From Cryptomeria japonica (Eukaryota; Streptophyta; Pinopsida; Cupressales; Cupressaceae), in assembly GCF_030272615.1 (NCBI RefSeq), contig NC_081409.1:872159379-872223378 (forward strand): a DNA stretch of 64,000 nt. Reading direction: 5' to 3'. The position numbers were made by a program, and so were the translations under genes. Below, in pieces: positions 38,127 to 50,543 of this stretch (position 1 is its first letter; the number at the start of each line of letters is the position of its first letter). The notes beneath the pieces are model-generated. The model was not told the origin of the DNA, searched no databases, and saw only the letters and a program-made list of their open reading frames with translations.

Positions 38127-41081
38127 TCAATCAAGTGAACCTTTTGGATCAGCTCTAACCCTTAGTGTCTCAAGTATTGCCTCGTGGTTTGATTCATGAA
38201 CTTTCCACAAATCCTTGTTAAGAGGTCTACCACGATATTTAATCAAATCAATATTTGTTGCAACAAGAAGGTTTGAGTAATGAAGAATATGTCTATGTAT
38301 CTCAAAGTCCTCAAACAACCAGGCATTAGAATTTTTGATAGGGTACCTACATTTTATAGAAGGATAATGCCAAAATCAATATAATGATTGCTAAATAAAT
38401 GAGTTTAAGAGGTATCAATACAACTTGACACAACAACGTGGTACCTTCTAAGCCATGTCCCTGTCACAACAACGGATCCTATTGGGTGCTCAATACCCTC
38501 TCCATCAACCACTATAGAAGTCAATTTCATTTTGGCCTCAATACAATGACACATAAAGTAATATGTTCCTTCTTCATTGTTCTCACCCGCAATAACTGCA
38601 TATACATTACCTGTATTTAATAGAAGGATATAAGTTAATACCAAAATCAGCATCACTGATATACTAATAAATTAAGCTTAAAATTGTAGCAAATTGCAAC
38701 CCTTTACCTGATTCAAGTATGTCTAATACATGGTCAAAATCCATTGATGCTTCAATTTGGTTCATTTGTAGTGCTCTAGGAAGTTGATATGTATCTAGGG
38801 TTTGCAAAGGTCTACAAGACCATTGGTCAACCCACTCTTTTGATTCACATTCATCCCACAACAAATACATACATGAAGAGAAAAAGCATGCAATATGTCT
38901 AGTATAAATAACTAGTGATGTTGCATTTGAACTTCTAAATGAATGCATGTCACTTGATCCAGTAAGTGTACAACAATCTAGATAGTTTTCAATGTTAGAT
39001 TCACTTATTAACAAAAAATATCTAGAAACCATAGACTTATCTGCATTACCTGGTCCCATCATAGAGCTACACCATTGCACAATTGTTTTTGCATCTATTA
39101 ACATTGCACTACCTTCGTACTTCAATTCCTCTCTGATAAGAGCTCTTTTCACACATGCTTCGGCACCATCATTCTCTCCCTTTCCATGCCCTACCTCAAT
39201 GAAATTCCAAAAATGTTGCACACCACTTGTCACATGCATCCTAGTCAACCAGTAGAACATCCTTGCATTCTTGAATTATGTGGTGCAATTGTCCGACCAT
39301 ATTAAGTGTTGGTTGTATCTTATATCTCTTTCCCTTAAACTATCATAGAAGACTATAAAGCATCCTTACACAAACTCTGAGGAATGAGTACAATCATTGC
39401 TGATATAGAAGTGATATTCTCTTATAACCTTTTTGTCCTCCTTGGTGCTATCATGTGCATGCATGAATGCTATGTGTACAAAAATTGTAACTTGTGTAGA
39501 GTGGTAATACATATATTGTACTTCATTTTGTGACTTTAGTGTATAATTCTTAGCAAAATCAATGACAGAGACAATAGTGTCGAGGGGGAAAGTGTCCTTA
39601 CACAATTTGAATTGCTCATCTAACCATCTAGCTCTATGTGTGTGACCTATGTACTCATATACTAGTTTCTCTTGAAACATCTTCATAAAATCAGCTACGC
39701 ATATATCCCTTTTCACTAACTCACACCTCTTTAATTATTTTCCATCTTTAACACCATATGTTACTGACTTATATTTTCCAATAGAAACTAGTTCCTTACC
39801 AATTTCATGTGTGCTATCCAGATGTAGGCATCTATGCAACTGTTGCAAACCACCACATGTAGGACCAAAAGCTCTTAAACACATCATATTATAATAAATG
39901 CACCCATCATATCATCTATATAGTACACTTGAAATAAATTCTCTTGGTGACTTAGGAGGTGCTTGTAGACCACATTCCTACAAAACATCGTTAGTGTGCA
40001 AAGTACAACAGATATAGTGATAAATATCATAATGCATGGAAAATTCAACATGGACCCTACAACAACATGTAGTATGTGCATGATTAATCTTAACATAAAA
40101 TGGTTTTTTCATCTCAAAAAATCTTTGACTAATTTTATTCTGAGGAAAGATTTGAAGAAACCTTTCATAAAATTGTGTTTGAGTTGTATCTAAATAGTGT
40201 TTTGGATGTGGCTCACGATTACTAATTCCAATTCGCCTTCTAACAACATCTCTTTGGTTGGGTGAAACCCTTGTGTTGTCATGCCAAAATCTCTCAATTA
40301 ACGTTCTTAGTGCATCAAAAGCAACCTTATCCTTGCGCTTGATTTTCTCTCACCTCTCTAAGGCATAGTGTAATGTGGTTCTACTTATCCTTAATGACTT
40401 GCTTGTTTTTCTTATTAAACAGTATTTTTTCATTTCCTTTCCCATTATGGTTGATGTGAGGACACAACGAGTAACATTAGCATCTTTAGTGAGTGATTTT
40501 GAACCAATGGCTTGGTATGCATCAAAAAGATTTCTCACAATGGTTCTTTCACCATTATTTTCGGATGTTCTTAACCCCAAAATTTTCATTGTCTATCTAA
40601 ATTTCAGATTTTTAATCATTTCAACAACTAATTGGCATCTTCCACTTTGAATTAAGTTTTCAAAATAGTTATTCCAAATTATTCTAACCGTTCCTCTACA
40701 AGTTCTTTCAGAAAATTTATCATGCATTGGTTTCACAATATTTTCATCAATATCTATTAGGAACTTTGGTTTTCTACGAATTATTCTAAGAGGTGTTAAG
40801 ATTGGCACATGCTCTTTGTTTTTATTAGGTGCATTATGTGAATTGATCACATCAAATTCAAATGGTATATCTTCTTCAATTTCATTAACATGTGCAATCA
40901 CCAAATCATTTTTAAATGGTGTATGTTCATTGCATTCATTCGGTGCATTCATCATATTTATTTGAATTGTTGTATGTTGATCATTATGATTTGATGCATT
41001 AATCATATCAATTTTAATTATTGAATGTTCATCTCTTTCATTAGGTGCATTAGATGACGTACCTTCATGTAATCTCTTCAT
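38127..41081 (-). pseudogene. DDE-like transposase gene, broken
   Basis: Minus-strand pieces share a pattern I associate with a eukaryotic DDE transposase. There is an Asp in VIDFAKNYT (near 39560), an Asp in a WSDNCTT-FKNARMFYWL context (near 39300-39250), and a Glu just before GHGKGENDG...KR (near 39195). The order D, D, E and the downstream HGKG-DG-KR box are the main evidence. A basic N-terminal part (41081-40350) may bind DNA. The C-terminal part appears split by introns: donor CAG/GTAAAG near 38708, acceptor ATACAG near 38610, and a last exon at 38318-38127 ending in ADPKGSLD. Several in-frame stops show that this copy is dead. The superfamily is not assigned. It lies opposite in direction to the 30.6-kb gene. 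Confidence 0.6.
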
Positions 41082-41504
41082 ACACTCCCTTTGTCTTTCC
41101 TTGCTGCCTCTCTTTGTTCATTTTTTCCTCTCTTATTCTATCCCATTGTCCTACACATAACATCATGATGACAATCCATAATAAAATAGCAAAAAAACAA
41201 CAAATTATCATCATTTTGTTATAATCTAAAGTAACAATAATAAAATAACTTCAAAAAAAACCAAAATACAAGACAAATAAATCATAATCAAAGCAAAAAA
41301 AATACAAATGATCATGATTTTGTTATTATCTAAAGTAACAATTATAAAATAACTTAAAAGTCAATCATTCCAAAGCAAAAGTGAGAAAAGAATATGAAAA
41401 CCTAACTGTTACTGTCCCAGAAAATCATGTGCAAAAGCAGTGGGGCTTTCAAACAATTTGCAATGCTATTTTTTAGGCCATTGGGACTAAAATATATAAA
41501 GATT
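41082..41504. other. Unassigned AT-rich sequence upstream of the transposase
   Basis: No coding sequence. It contains a local direct duplication around ATCATAATCAAAGCAAAAA and TAACAATAATAAAATAACTT (41220-41350). It could hold the transposase promoter, but no clear TATA or initiator stands out. Confidence 0.35.
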
Positions 41505-41508
41505 TTCC

Positions 41509-41628
41509 CATAACCTGTATGGGTTATGGAAACCTTATATGTCAATGTTCACAATTTCTCATAACACATACAAGTTATGCAGAACTAGAAGTTTTGGCCT
41601 TAGTTCTACATAACCCATACGGGCTTTG
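41509..41628. repeat. Subterminal palindromes, middle cluster
   Basis: Three copies of the palindrome family at 41509-41529, 41560-41579 and 41609-41628. In the transposon before E3 inserted, these would lie within about 3.5 kb of the right end. Confidence 0.72.
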
Positions 41629-41636
41629 TAAAACTA

Positions 41637-42261
41637 GGAAAAGGAGAGGGGGAGAGGGAGAGAGGGAGGGAGAGGGAGAGAGGGAGAGAGGGAGAGAGAG
41701 GGAGCAAGAGGGAGGGAAAAGGAGAGGGGGAGAGGGAGAGAGGGAGAGAGGGAGAGAAGGAGAGGGGGAGGGAGAGAGGGAGATTGGGGAAAGGAGAGGG
41801 GGAGAGGGAGAGAGGGAGAGAAGGAGAGGGGGGGGAGAGAGGGAGATTGGGGAAAGGAGAGGGGGAGAGGGAGAGAGAGGGAGATTGGGAAAAGGAGAGA
41901 TTGGGGAAAGGAGAGGGGGAGAGGGAGAGAGGGGGAGATTGGGAAAAGGAGATGAGGAGAGGGAGAGAGGGAGGGAGAGGGAGGGAGGGGAGATAAAGGG
42001 AGATTGGGAAAAGGAGAGGGGGAGAGAGAGAGGGAGAGGGAGGGAGGGGAGAGAAAGGGAGATTGGGAAAAGGAGAGGGGGAGAGAGAGAGGGAGAGAGA
42101 GCGAGATTGGGAAAAGGAGAGGGAGAGAGGGAGAGAAGGAGAGGGGGGGAAAGAGGGAGATTAGGGAAAGGAGAGGGGGAGAGGGAGAGAGAGGGAGATT
42201 GGTAAAAGGAGAGGGGGAGAAGGATAGAGGAAGGGAGAGGGAGGGTAGAGATGGGGAGAAT
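41637..42261. repeat. (GGGAGA)n purine-only tract
   Basis: About 600 bp of almost pure purine on the plus strand, with phased GATTGGGGAAAGGAGAGGGG phrases forming a minisatellite. E3 inserted at its right edge; the tract continues at 56865. The Glu/Gly/Arg-only frames are artefacts. Confidence 0.93.
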
Positions 42262-43055
42262 TTTTAGGATTCCCAAAGATACTAAGAGGGGGGGTGAATC
42301 AACATCTGACCGGTAATAATATTTTCTTAACTTATAACATGAAAAGCATATTAAAACTGTGTACCAGTAAACTATAAATAATGTAACAAACAAGAATAAC
42401 AACCACAACATGAAAAGCACACCATAACATAATGTTTTAATAAGGAAACCTGGTGTGGGAAAAACCTCAGTGGGATTTGTGACCCAGAATATTCACTTAC
42501 TGGCCAATAAGAGAATATTATTGCTACAATAGGGGCCTGCACATGCAAGAAGGCCAAGTGCCTAGAGCTCACTACTCAATTACAAAAGAAGTCACAGTGA
42601 CTTAAAAAAATGGATTATACAAATCCAATGTCTTGTACTGCTTCAGATTAGCATCTACTATGCCAGATTCAATACTAGTTTAAGTTTTTCTACATACATA
42701 AACCCTTAACCACTATTTCACATATTAGGTCCGCTACCTTCTAATCATATTTCACATCTTATCATATCCTAAATGATCTACAATGATCTCATACATATAT
42801 GAGTCATATTAAAATCTGCCATGTTGGCTTACAAAAGATTTTACAATTAATTACAAAATACATTAATACAAAATTGTTGTCAGCCAGGGTGCCGGTATTC
42901 TTCCTTTTTGGTGTCGGTGTTCTATATGTCGGTGTAGAGTCTATCGGTGCCAGTGTCAGTGTCTACCTGTCGGTATCACATGATTTTAAGGTTTCCATCA
43001 ATGACAATACCTTCAATCACCTACAATATCTCATTAGAGTGTGCATTTGCCAACA
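42262..43055 (-). repeat. E3 3' LTR
   Basis: In plus reading it starts TTTTAGGATTCCCAAAG, with the expected G of the terminal TG changed to T, and ends TTTGCCAACA. It is homologous along its length to the solo LTR at 36077-36871 and to the split 5' LTR. Confidence 0.93.
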
Positions 43056-43067
43056 ATCTCCCCCTTT
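43056..43067 (-). promoter_or_regulatory. E3 polypurine tract
   Basis: CCAAAGGGGGAGAT on the minus strand directly next to the LTR. Similar AGGGGGAG runs occur near 43155-43165 and 43205-43217. Confidence 0.75.
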
Positions 43068-43534
43068 GGCATTGATGGCAACACTCATGAGAAAAATTCA
43101 AGAATGTATCCAAAAATTGAAGTCCAAAAATTTTGCCAAAAACTGTACCAGATGTGTGCTCCCCCTGAGTAGATGATCTCTATTTTTTATTTTTCTCATC
43201 TCTACTACTCCCCCTTTGACATCAATGACAAAGGTTGTCATTCGCTGTCAGTGGAGTCCTGCCTGGATTCTTGTAACCGATGGGTTACAATCTGAAAAAT
43301 ATCTATCAAAACCAAATTTAAACAATTATTGAATGATTTGTTGTCTTTTAGTGCCTCTTGAGTTCTCTACACTGTACTAGTGAGTATTTGCATTTTCTCT
43401 TCTGGTGTCTTAAGTCCAGGAACTAGAGCCTCAGAAAAAAAATTTCTCAAAGAAATGAGGTAGTCTAGTTTGGGACTAAGTTTACATTTCAAGTCCTTTG
43501 CTTTATCCTTTATTCTTTCTTTGTCCTTCTCTAA

Positions 43535-46500
43535 CTACTTGATTTTCTCTTCTAGCTCTACAATCTTCTTCTCTATCTCCAAAAATGAATCCGATGTACC
43601 TATCAGATTGTCAGCAATATTGTTAATCTTATCTTGTGCTTTGCTGATTTCCTTGTCTAGATCTTTTGTTAAGATATTTGTTTTACAAGAATTTATATAC
43701 AGTTTCTTGAAGTCAAGAATTATCTCTCCAAGTTCCGGTAATAATGTTTCAATTTTTTCCTTATTCTTCTTCACAATTTCCTCAAAGAATTTCTATTTTT
43801 CTTTGCTCATTCTTTCCTTGAATGTGTCCTCATTTATTTGATCAATAGTCAATATGTTGCCAGTGATAAATTTAGACAATGTGTCTAGTTGACCTAAAGA
43901 ATCTTTGTTATCTACAATACACTTTGGTGCTATCAATTTAAGAATGGGAATTGTGTCATCAATAGCCTTATAATCTTGTGCATTGCACTCTGTGATCTTC
44001 TTTATTGAATCCAATAAGACCTCTGTTACATCCGTAGGTCTAAATTCTGCCATAGAAGTACCAGATGTTTGTCCAACTATCTTCACAATAGCCATGCTAC
44101 CGGTTGTAGTAATCACCTTGCTTGGTTTGACCTTTGGTAGGTCAGTCTATGTTTGCATTTCTACAAACAAAGGTTTGGGCTTTTCAATTTTGGCTAGTGG
44201 CACTATCTCAGTCTGAACTTGTGTCTCAACCTGTACCTGTTCCATTTTTTCCATCTTTATCTCAGAAGATTTCTCTGAGCTCTCAACAACTGGTTTCTTA
44301 ATCTGTGTCTCTGTATGCACTTCTGGTTTCTTTGTTTGTACCTCTGCACTATCCATTTTTGGTTCTCCTGATTGTTTATCAGTTGTATCTACCAGTTTCT
44401 CTAATGGTTTACCAGTGGTATCCTCTGTTGTTTGCTCTATCTAAGTAGGTTTATATTTATAGTATCATTTTCCTCAACCTCAACATCTGTATCCAGTGAC
44501 TCAGTAGTCACATCTATCTTCTTGTCCTTAGTGGTTTCTCTGTCAACCATAACATTTACTTCTTGAGTATCTATATTCATAGTGTACAAAACTTCAGACT
44601 CGAGATTTGTATCCTCTAATGGAGTCTCCATACTCTCAGTAGCTAGTTGTCTATCTATAGTATCTATCAGTGGAGTATTCGAAGGAGGTGGGGTTAAGTT
44701 ATTAGTTATTTTTAGGCTTGGAGGTCCACCTACCTTACCTTTCCCCTTATCCCTATCCTTTTGGTATACTTTAATAGTCTTTGGTCTGAGTAATTCTTCC
44801 CATTTTTCTTTTTCCACAAAGAATATATCTCATGCCTCTGTTGTTTCCTCAGAGACTTCATTTACTCTACATGCCATTAGTGCTACATGTCGATGAGCAG
44901 TGGAGAATACTGTTTGGTTTGCTTCACTGATTAGTTTATCTATTTCATTAGGTGAGTTGACTGAATGTACTACAAGTAATCTCTCAATTTTAATTTTCTT
45001 GTCCATCTCAATGATGGCTAACCTTCTAGCTTCTAATCTCCTATATAGATCATTTGGTATTCCATCAACAACTTCCATCCAAAATTTCTTATATATATCC
45101 AAGTGTAAGATTACACTATTGTCTATACTTTCCATGTCATATGCAGATAGTGTGTTGTATATTTTGCTAATGTTCTTCAATTTACCATCTTCAGTTATTT
45201 TGCTTAGAAGTTTATCTAGTGGAGAAATATCTTGTTTTACCTTTCTTTTCTTCTTAGGTGTCAACTTGTTTTTCATTGGAGGCCTCACTGCTTGTTGTTT
45301 TTGCCTTGTTTTCCTAGGTGTAGGTGAGGGTATCAGTGAGGGTTTTCTTTTCCTTTCTACCCTTTTAAATACCCCTAGCATATCACTCTCAGAGGAGGTT
45401 CCAACTGGTGAAAGATGAGCTTCTAGTTGAAGTCCTTCCAACTAACTTTCCTTTATACCAGTTTGCTTCAAAACATCTTCCTTAATTGCTTTAGCCTGTT
45501 GGGTTCCTTTTCTTACTATTTCTTTGACCTTCTTAACCCTTTTTCTAGACTGAATTCCACTCTCAATTGTTTCAGCATTTCCAAAAACTTTCTCAGTGGG
45601 TTCATTTGGTGCTTCAAGGAGGACTTTTGCATAAGTTTCAATAATATTGTCATCTATTTCATAGCCCATTTTAGTTACCCAAATAGTTCTAGGGATAACT
45701 GCCTCCATCTAGATTTCATCCTTTTTAATTACAAAACAAATTTCTTTCTGATACTTGTCCACAATAGCTTGTGACAATCTTATTCTAGTTTTCATTCAAG
45801 CTTTCAATGCTTGAAAATATTCATTTAAGTTTTTCTCCCTGTTTTCTCCCATGTTGTTTAGTAGATCCAATAGTTGCTTTCCTACCAGTATGTCAAAGCC
45901 AAAATTTCTTGCACCAATACCAAGTACTTGTTTAGTTATGTACAACATTAGACAAACAAGTAAATTTCCAAATTTGAATGTTCCTTTCTTATCTCCTTTA
46001 ATCTTCTCCAGATTGTCTATCCATTCATCTTTGAGCCATTCACATACATCTATTCTAGCATTTTCATTAACCATGTCATAAGCACTTTTAATACATAGGC
46101 TAGAAACTGAGTTCAACCTATTTGCATGTGTAGCTTTGTAACATACGATCATACTAATAAATCTCACATTTATGTCATTTACATCATTTACCCTTAGAGA
46201 CCTTTTGTCGAATGTTGCACTGGTTAGGTTTATCACTATGCCATTTGAGACCTTCTTTGTTCTGTCAGGTCTACTACCAGTGGAAGGTAACCCTATTACT
46301 GCCTTAATGGATTCCTTTGTGATTTTATGAATTGTATCCAAATAGAAGAATTCACCATGAACTCTGCTTAGCATAGTCTTTATAATATCCTTGGGAAAAT
46401 TTGGGATACTAAGGATTTTAGTAAAACCTAGGGTTTCCACTATCTTATGTTCTGGCTTGATATTTCCAGATTCATCACAAATCACAATGCTATACATGTT

Positions 46501-46711
46501 TTTGATCACATCATCACCTAATTCCTCTATATGACAATGTATATACATCCTAGGGTCTTCAGCATATACTACTCCCTTAGCAATTTGAGAAACCTATGCT
46601 ATCATCTTTCTTCACAATTTCAGGAACCAGCTTGAATACGGGTCTAGGGCGCTTAATTACTTCAATCATAGTAGGGTTTGCAATAAATTTAGGAGTGGAT
46701 GAAGATGCCAT
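43535..46711 (-). pseudogene. E3 second ORF, unknown function, decayed
   Basis: The likely start is the Met at 46711 (MASSSTPKFIANPTM). A frameshift before 46548 leads to a long open piece (46548-45796) with LGFTKILSIPNF and a block around KITKESIKAVIGLPSTGS, then a Lys-rich nuclear-localisation-like stretch (TPKKKRKVKQ, near 45240), acidic and Thr/Val-rich segments, and a coiled-coil-like C-terminal part (44116-43535). The GLPSTG-containing block recalls the plant mobile domain found in many plant transposon proteins, but the match is weak. There is no protease, RT or integrase. The protein would be about 1000 residues. Stops and frameshifts make this copy non-functional. Confidence 0.5.
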
Positions 46712-47016
46712 GATTATAAATACCTCAATCTGCCTTTAGGATGAATGTTTTGATGAATTGCTTCACTTTTTTGCTAAGGATGCCTTCGCTCGGGAATTTT
46801 CGCACTCTCAAAGGTTTGAATACTTGGTGAATGAAAAAGGAGCCAAAACACTTGCTTTATAATGTTATTTTCTCCAGCTACCACATTTATTGCTCATCGG
46901 TTAAGTCACAACTTAACTCATCTGTCGGCATAGAAGTAATTTCAAATTCTCACCATGATCCAAGGGAATAATAGCATGTTTTTCATTTTGTTGCTAAACC
47001 CCCAAAGGATTTTCCT

Positions 47017-48140
47017 TCAGTTAGATGAAGAGTCTCCTACCGGTGGAGTGATACTCTGTTCTACCAGTGGAGGAGTATTCCCATCAACATTTTGATCTAA
47101 CTTTTTGATCCATTGTTTTGAGAATTCTTGCTTTACCTCTTCAACCTTTTCTTTACCTTTCAAACTAGGACCTTCATTATTTGCTGGTGGGGACTTGCTT
47201 CTACAAAATTTTGCAATATGTCCAATTTTTTTATAGGCATAACAAGTCACATTGTTTTTCTGAATAGCTTTCCCATATCCTATGCCGGTATGTGTTCTAC
47301 ATTGATTAGATAAGTGTCTAAATCTTCCACAAACATAACATCTTACATTCATTCTGCAATTTTCTGAGTTATGACCAAGTTGTTGCATTTAGAATATTGA
47401 CCGGTGGGTGTAATAGTGTTCTGATAATTTCTAGATCTACAAATTCAATGGGAAATGTTCTGATAATACTTGTTACAGTTAAAGCATTTCCCATTAAATT
47501 TGTAAGCATTAGGTTGTCTTACCAGTTTGCTATGATCATGATTGTTTGCAGTACCGGAGCTTTCACCAGTTTCAAAGCCAAGGCCATTTGTATCACCATT
47601 AGATTTCTGATTCTTCAGCATGTCAACAAGTTCTTCTAAACTTTTCTTGAATTTATCCTTGTGTTGATTTGCAATAGTCAGTTCATTCTCCAAGATTCAT
47701 TTTGGTCTTATGAGTCCAATTCTGTCATTTTGTGTGTGCATTAAATCTGTCTTCAACATATCATTTTCATGACTGAGTCTTTTGTTTCTATTTCTAGCAT
47801 CATTTAGTCTTCTGAGCAAGTCTTCTTCATTCTTCTTTTTGTCTTCAATTTCTTTACAAAATCTCATAGTCATATCTTGCGTCTCATTCTTTGTTGTACA
47901 ATTTTCTTGTCTTAGCTTGTTTACCAAATCATTAAGAGTTTCCTTTTCATCTTCCTCTTTCTACATCTTCTCACAAAGTTCTCTTCTTTTATTCCTTGCT
48001 ATAGTGTAATTTTCTTGAAGTGCTTGAATGATATCCTGAGCAACCTTCAGATCATCCTCAAGTTTGATAATTTTCACCTTTTCTGCATCATAGTCTAAAA
48101 GAGTTGTTTCCAATTGCTTTCTCAAGTTTTCCATCTCTAC
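47017..48140 (-). pseudogene. E3 gag-like protein: coiled coil plus zinc knuckles
   Basis: From about 48140 the minus-strand frame gives a Lys/Glu/Leu-rich coiled coil (MENLRKQLETTLLDYD...), interrupted by stops, then CFNCNKYYQ, LGHNSENC, CYVCGRFRHLSNQC and CYAYKKIGHIAKFC. These are CCHC-type nucleic-acid-binding knuckles; the last has Tyr for the second Cys. This order fits a gag nucleocapsid protein. The position just inside the primer site and 5' LTR supports it. The apparent start within the LTR (48434) is ignored because the LTR is shared. Confidence 0.72.
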
Positions 48141-48190
48141 CAGTGACAAGATCTTCCTCAAGCTATTAGGCTTCTGAAAATATAGGACCA

Positions 48191-48203
48191 GGCTCTGATA
48201 CCA
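48191..48203 (-). promoter_or_regulatory. E3 primer-binding site (tRNA-iMet type)
   Basis: TGGTATCAGAGCC on the minus strand, two bases after the 5' LTR. This is the common plant retrotransposon primer site complementary to initiator tRNA-Met. Confidence 0.9.
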
Positions 48204-48205
48204 AT

Positions 48206-48674
48206 TGTTAGGATTCCCAAAGATACTGGGAGCGGGGGTTGAATCAGTATCTGACCGGTAATAATATTTTCTTAACTTATAACATGAAAAGCATATTAAA
48301 ACTGTGTACCAGTAAAGCATAAATAATGCAGCAAATAAGAATAACAACCACAACATGAAAAGCACACCATAAAACAATGTTTTAATGAGGAAACCCAATG
48401 TGGGAAAAACCTCGGTGGGATTTGTGACCCACAATATTCACTTATTGGCCAATAAGAGAATATTATTGCTACAATAGGGGCTTGCACATGCAGGAAGGCT
48501 AAGTGCCTAGTGCTCACTGCTCAATTACAAAAGAAGTCACACTAACTTACAAAAATGAAATATACAAATCCAATTTCTTGTACTACTTCAGATTAGCATC
48601 TGCTATGCTAGATTCAGTACCATTTTAATTTTTCCTACATACATAAACCCTTATACACTATTTCACATATTAGG
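48206..48674 (-). repeat. E3 5' LTR, first part
   Basis: TGTTAGGATTCCC... up to TTAGG (48670-48674), where E4 begins. The remainder resumes at 56539. Confidence 0.92.
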
Positions 48675-50283
48675 TGATGGGATAAGATATGGGATAGACT
48701 AGCCTAGTCTATGCTCTTAGATCCTTTCCTTGGTTCACTAGGTGTTCTAACCACACCCTAGGGTCTCTAGGAATTCCCCTTCTTGTGGAATCCCCTGACC
48801 TTTCCCAATCCACCCACCAACAACTAGAATTACTTCCCCTAAGGTCTCACCTACTCATGAGATTCAAAGAACCCTTACTCAGGCTAATAACGGTTTGGCT
48901 TGTCCCACACCTTCTTAGATCCTAGCAAGGATACGACAAGTCTTAGACATGGTTTTCCATCCATTCATGTTCCCCCAAGAGGTTTTCAACTTCCAACTCC
49001 TTATCGATTTCACTATTTTGTCTTTTTCCTAGAAAATAGGGCTACAAGGAATGTGCCCAATTAGGCCTCCAATCCGGACTTTTAGGGCTCCCTCTTGCAA
49101 ATGATGCATATGCTTGTGAAACTTCCCAAAAGAGATGCTAATCATTTGGCAAGGGCTCAAGGACTTTTTTGGTTTTGGGCCTCCAAGTGTCCGTACACTA
49201 CCCTAGGTGAATTTTGGGGTTTTTAAGGGTTTTAAGAGGGTTTTTTTAGGCCTGCCAGGGTCACAGTGTTGGTTTGATGATTTTACCACCTTGTCTAGAT
49301 TGGTGGAAGCTCCTCCTTCTCATAAATGGTGCTCCACACACCCCTCTACAACTCCTCCATAGGGTGCATCCTTCTCTAACCTTCCTTTCTCTCATGAACC
49401 TCTGCAACTTTAACCCTTCCTAGCCGGGCACTATTCAGTCTCGCCTAGGAGTGGGTCTTTGGTTGGCTTCCCTGCATCTTCAAGGGCCCTTCTTTCTCTA
49501 AGGTAATGTATAGGGTCTGTACTCCCATTCCCCATGGTTTCATGGTGATTCCACAATGGGGAAAGGAGTTATCAACCCATTGACACAAACCAGTCCAAAA
49601 CTGGACAGTGAGAAGAGAGTTTACAAAATATTTACAAACACACAACACCTACAAAACAAAACCTAATATAAATTCTCAAAATGAATTTATATACAACATA
49701 TAAGACTCTCAACATAGTTTTGTTTGAAGATCAATTCATTATCAATTCTTCATTACTGCATTAGTGCCAACTAGCAACAAAATTACAGTCATTGTCAAGT
49801 CACTTTCCTTGGGCCATACCAAAACTAACATCCAACCCATCATCTTAGGGTTTTCAACTAAATATAGTACCCTTTCCTTGGTCTATGTGCCCACGTTAGG
49901 TTTTTCCATGCTAAGCTAATGATTTTGACCTACTAGGTGGAAAAGTTGCTTGACAACTTTGAAAAGTTGTCATGCAACATTTGCAACTTTTGAGCAACTT
50001 TCTCAATGTTTCTTTTCTTGACTCCTAGGCCCACATTGGGCTATCCTATGGACACCACCATGCTAAGAAGGACCCTAACCACATCAAAGGCACACATACC
50101 TTCTACTCCACAAGAAAACTCAACCTAGACTTATGAACCTAGGACCCAAAATAGAACCTAAACTAGGACCTAAATAAAACCTATGAGCTCATGGCTCTTA
50201 TTATATTTACAATGGCTTCTTAAAGAAGCAAGAACACAACAAAATAAAATGGTGGGAGCCCTTTGAAGGGTGCTCCTGCACCA
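48675..50283 (-). repeat. E4 3' LTR
   Basis: 1609 bp, TGATGGGATAAG...TCCTGCACCA in plus reading. A cluster of AAAAGTTG and CAACTTTT words (about 49935-50008) could form alternative stems. The same cluster is in the other LTR. Confidence 0.94.
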
Positions 50284-50298
50284 TACTCCCCCTTTGTA
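50284..50298 (-). promoter_or_regulatory. E4 polypurine tract
   Basis: TACAAAGGGGGAGTA on the minus strand, abutting the 3' LTR and just beyond the polyprotein stop at 50304. Confidence 0.85.
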
Positions 50299-50303
50299 AC
50301 AAA

Positions 50304-50543
50304 CTAAGGAACTAGGGGAGTGAGAAGAGCCAGATCAATGCCAAGCTTCTTGAACCTACTCTCTTCAACCCAAGTAGCTTCAGACATAGGTTGACCTACC
50401 CACTTCACCAAGTGCTCCATGTAGACTTGGTGTCTAGTAGACTTCTTCACCCTTGACTCCAAGATCTCCTCTTCTATGGGCTACTTCACTTGAGGTAAGG
50501 CATTCACATCCAAGTCTTGCAGTACCTTGGCTTGATTCTCAGT
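50304..50543 (-). pseudogene. E4 integrase C-terminal chromodomain
   Basis: In frame with the integrase end, after a UAG, the minus strand reads EEEILESRVKK, then YMEHLVKWVGQPMSEATW and VEESRFKKL. The aromatic residue (Tyr), the VKWxG strand and the ATWVEE segment are the chromodomain signature. Such domains guide integration to particular chromatin. Two UAG codons lie upstream of or inside the linker, and the ORF ends at 50304. Confidence 0.87.

Noticed and set aside
41519-42420. Long frames rich in Glu/Gly/Arg (plus) and Ser/Pro/Leu (minus)
   Set aside because: Translation of a purine-only repeat, extending into the E3 LTR.
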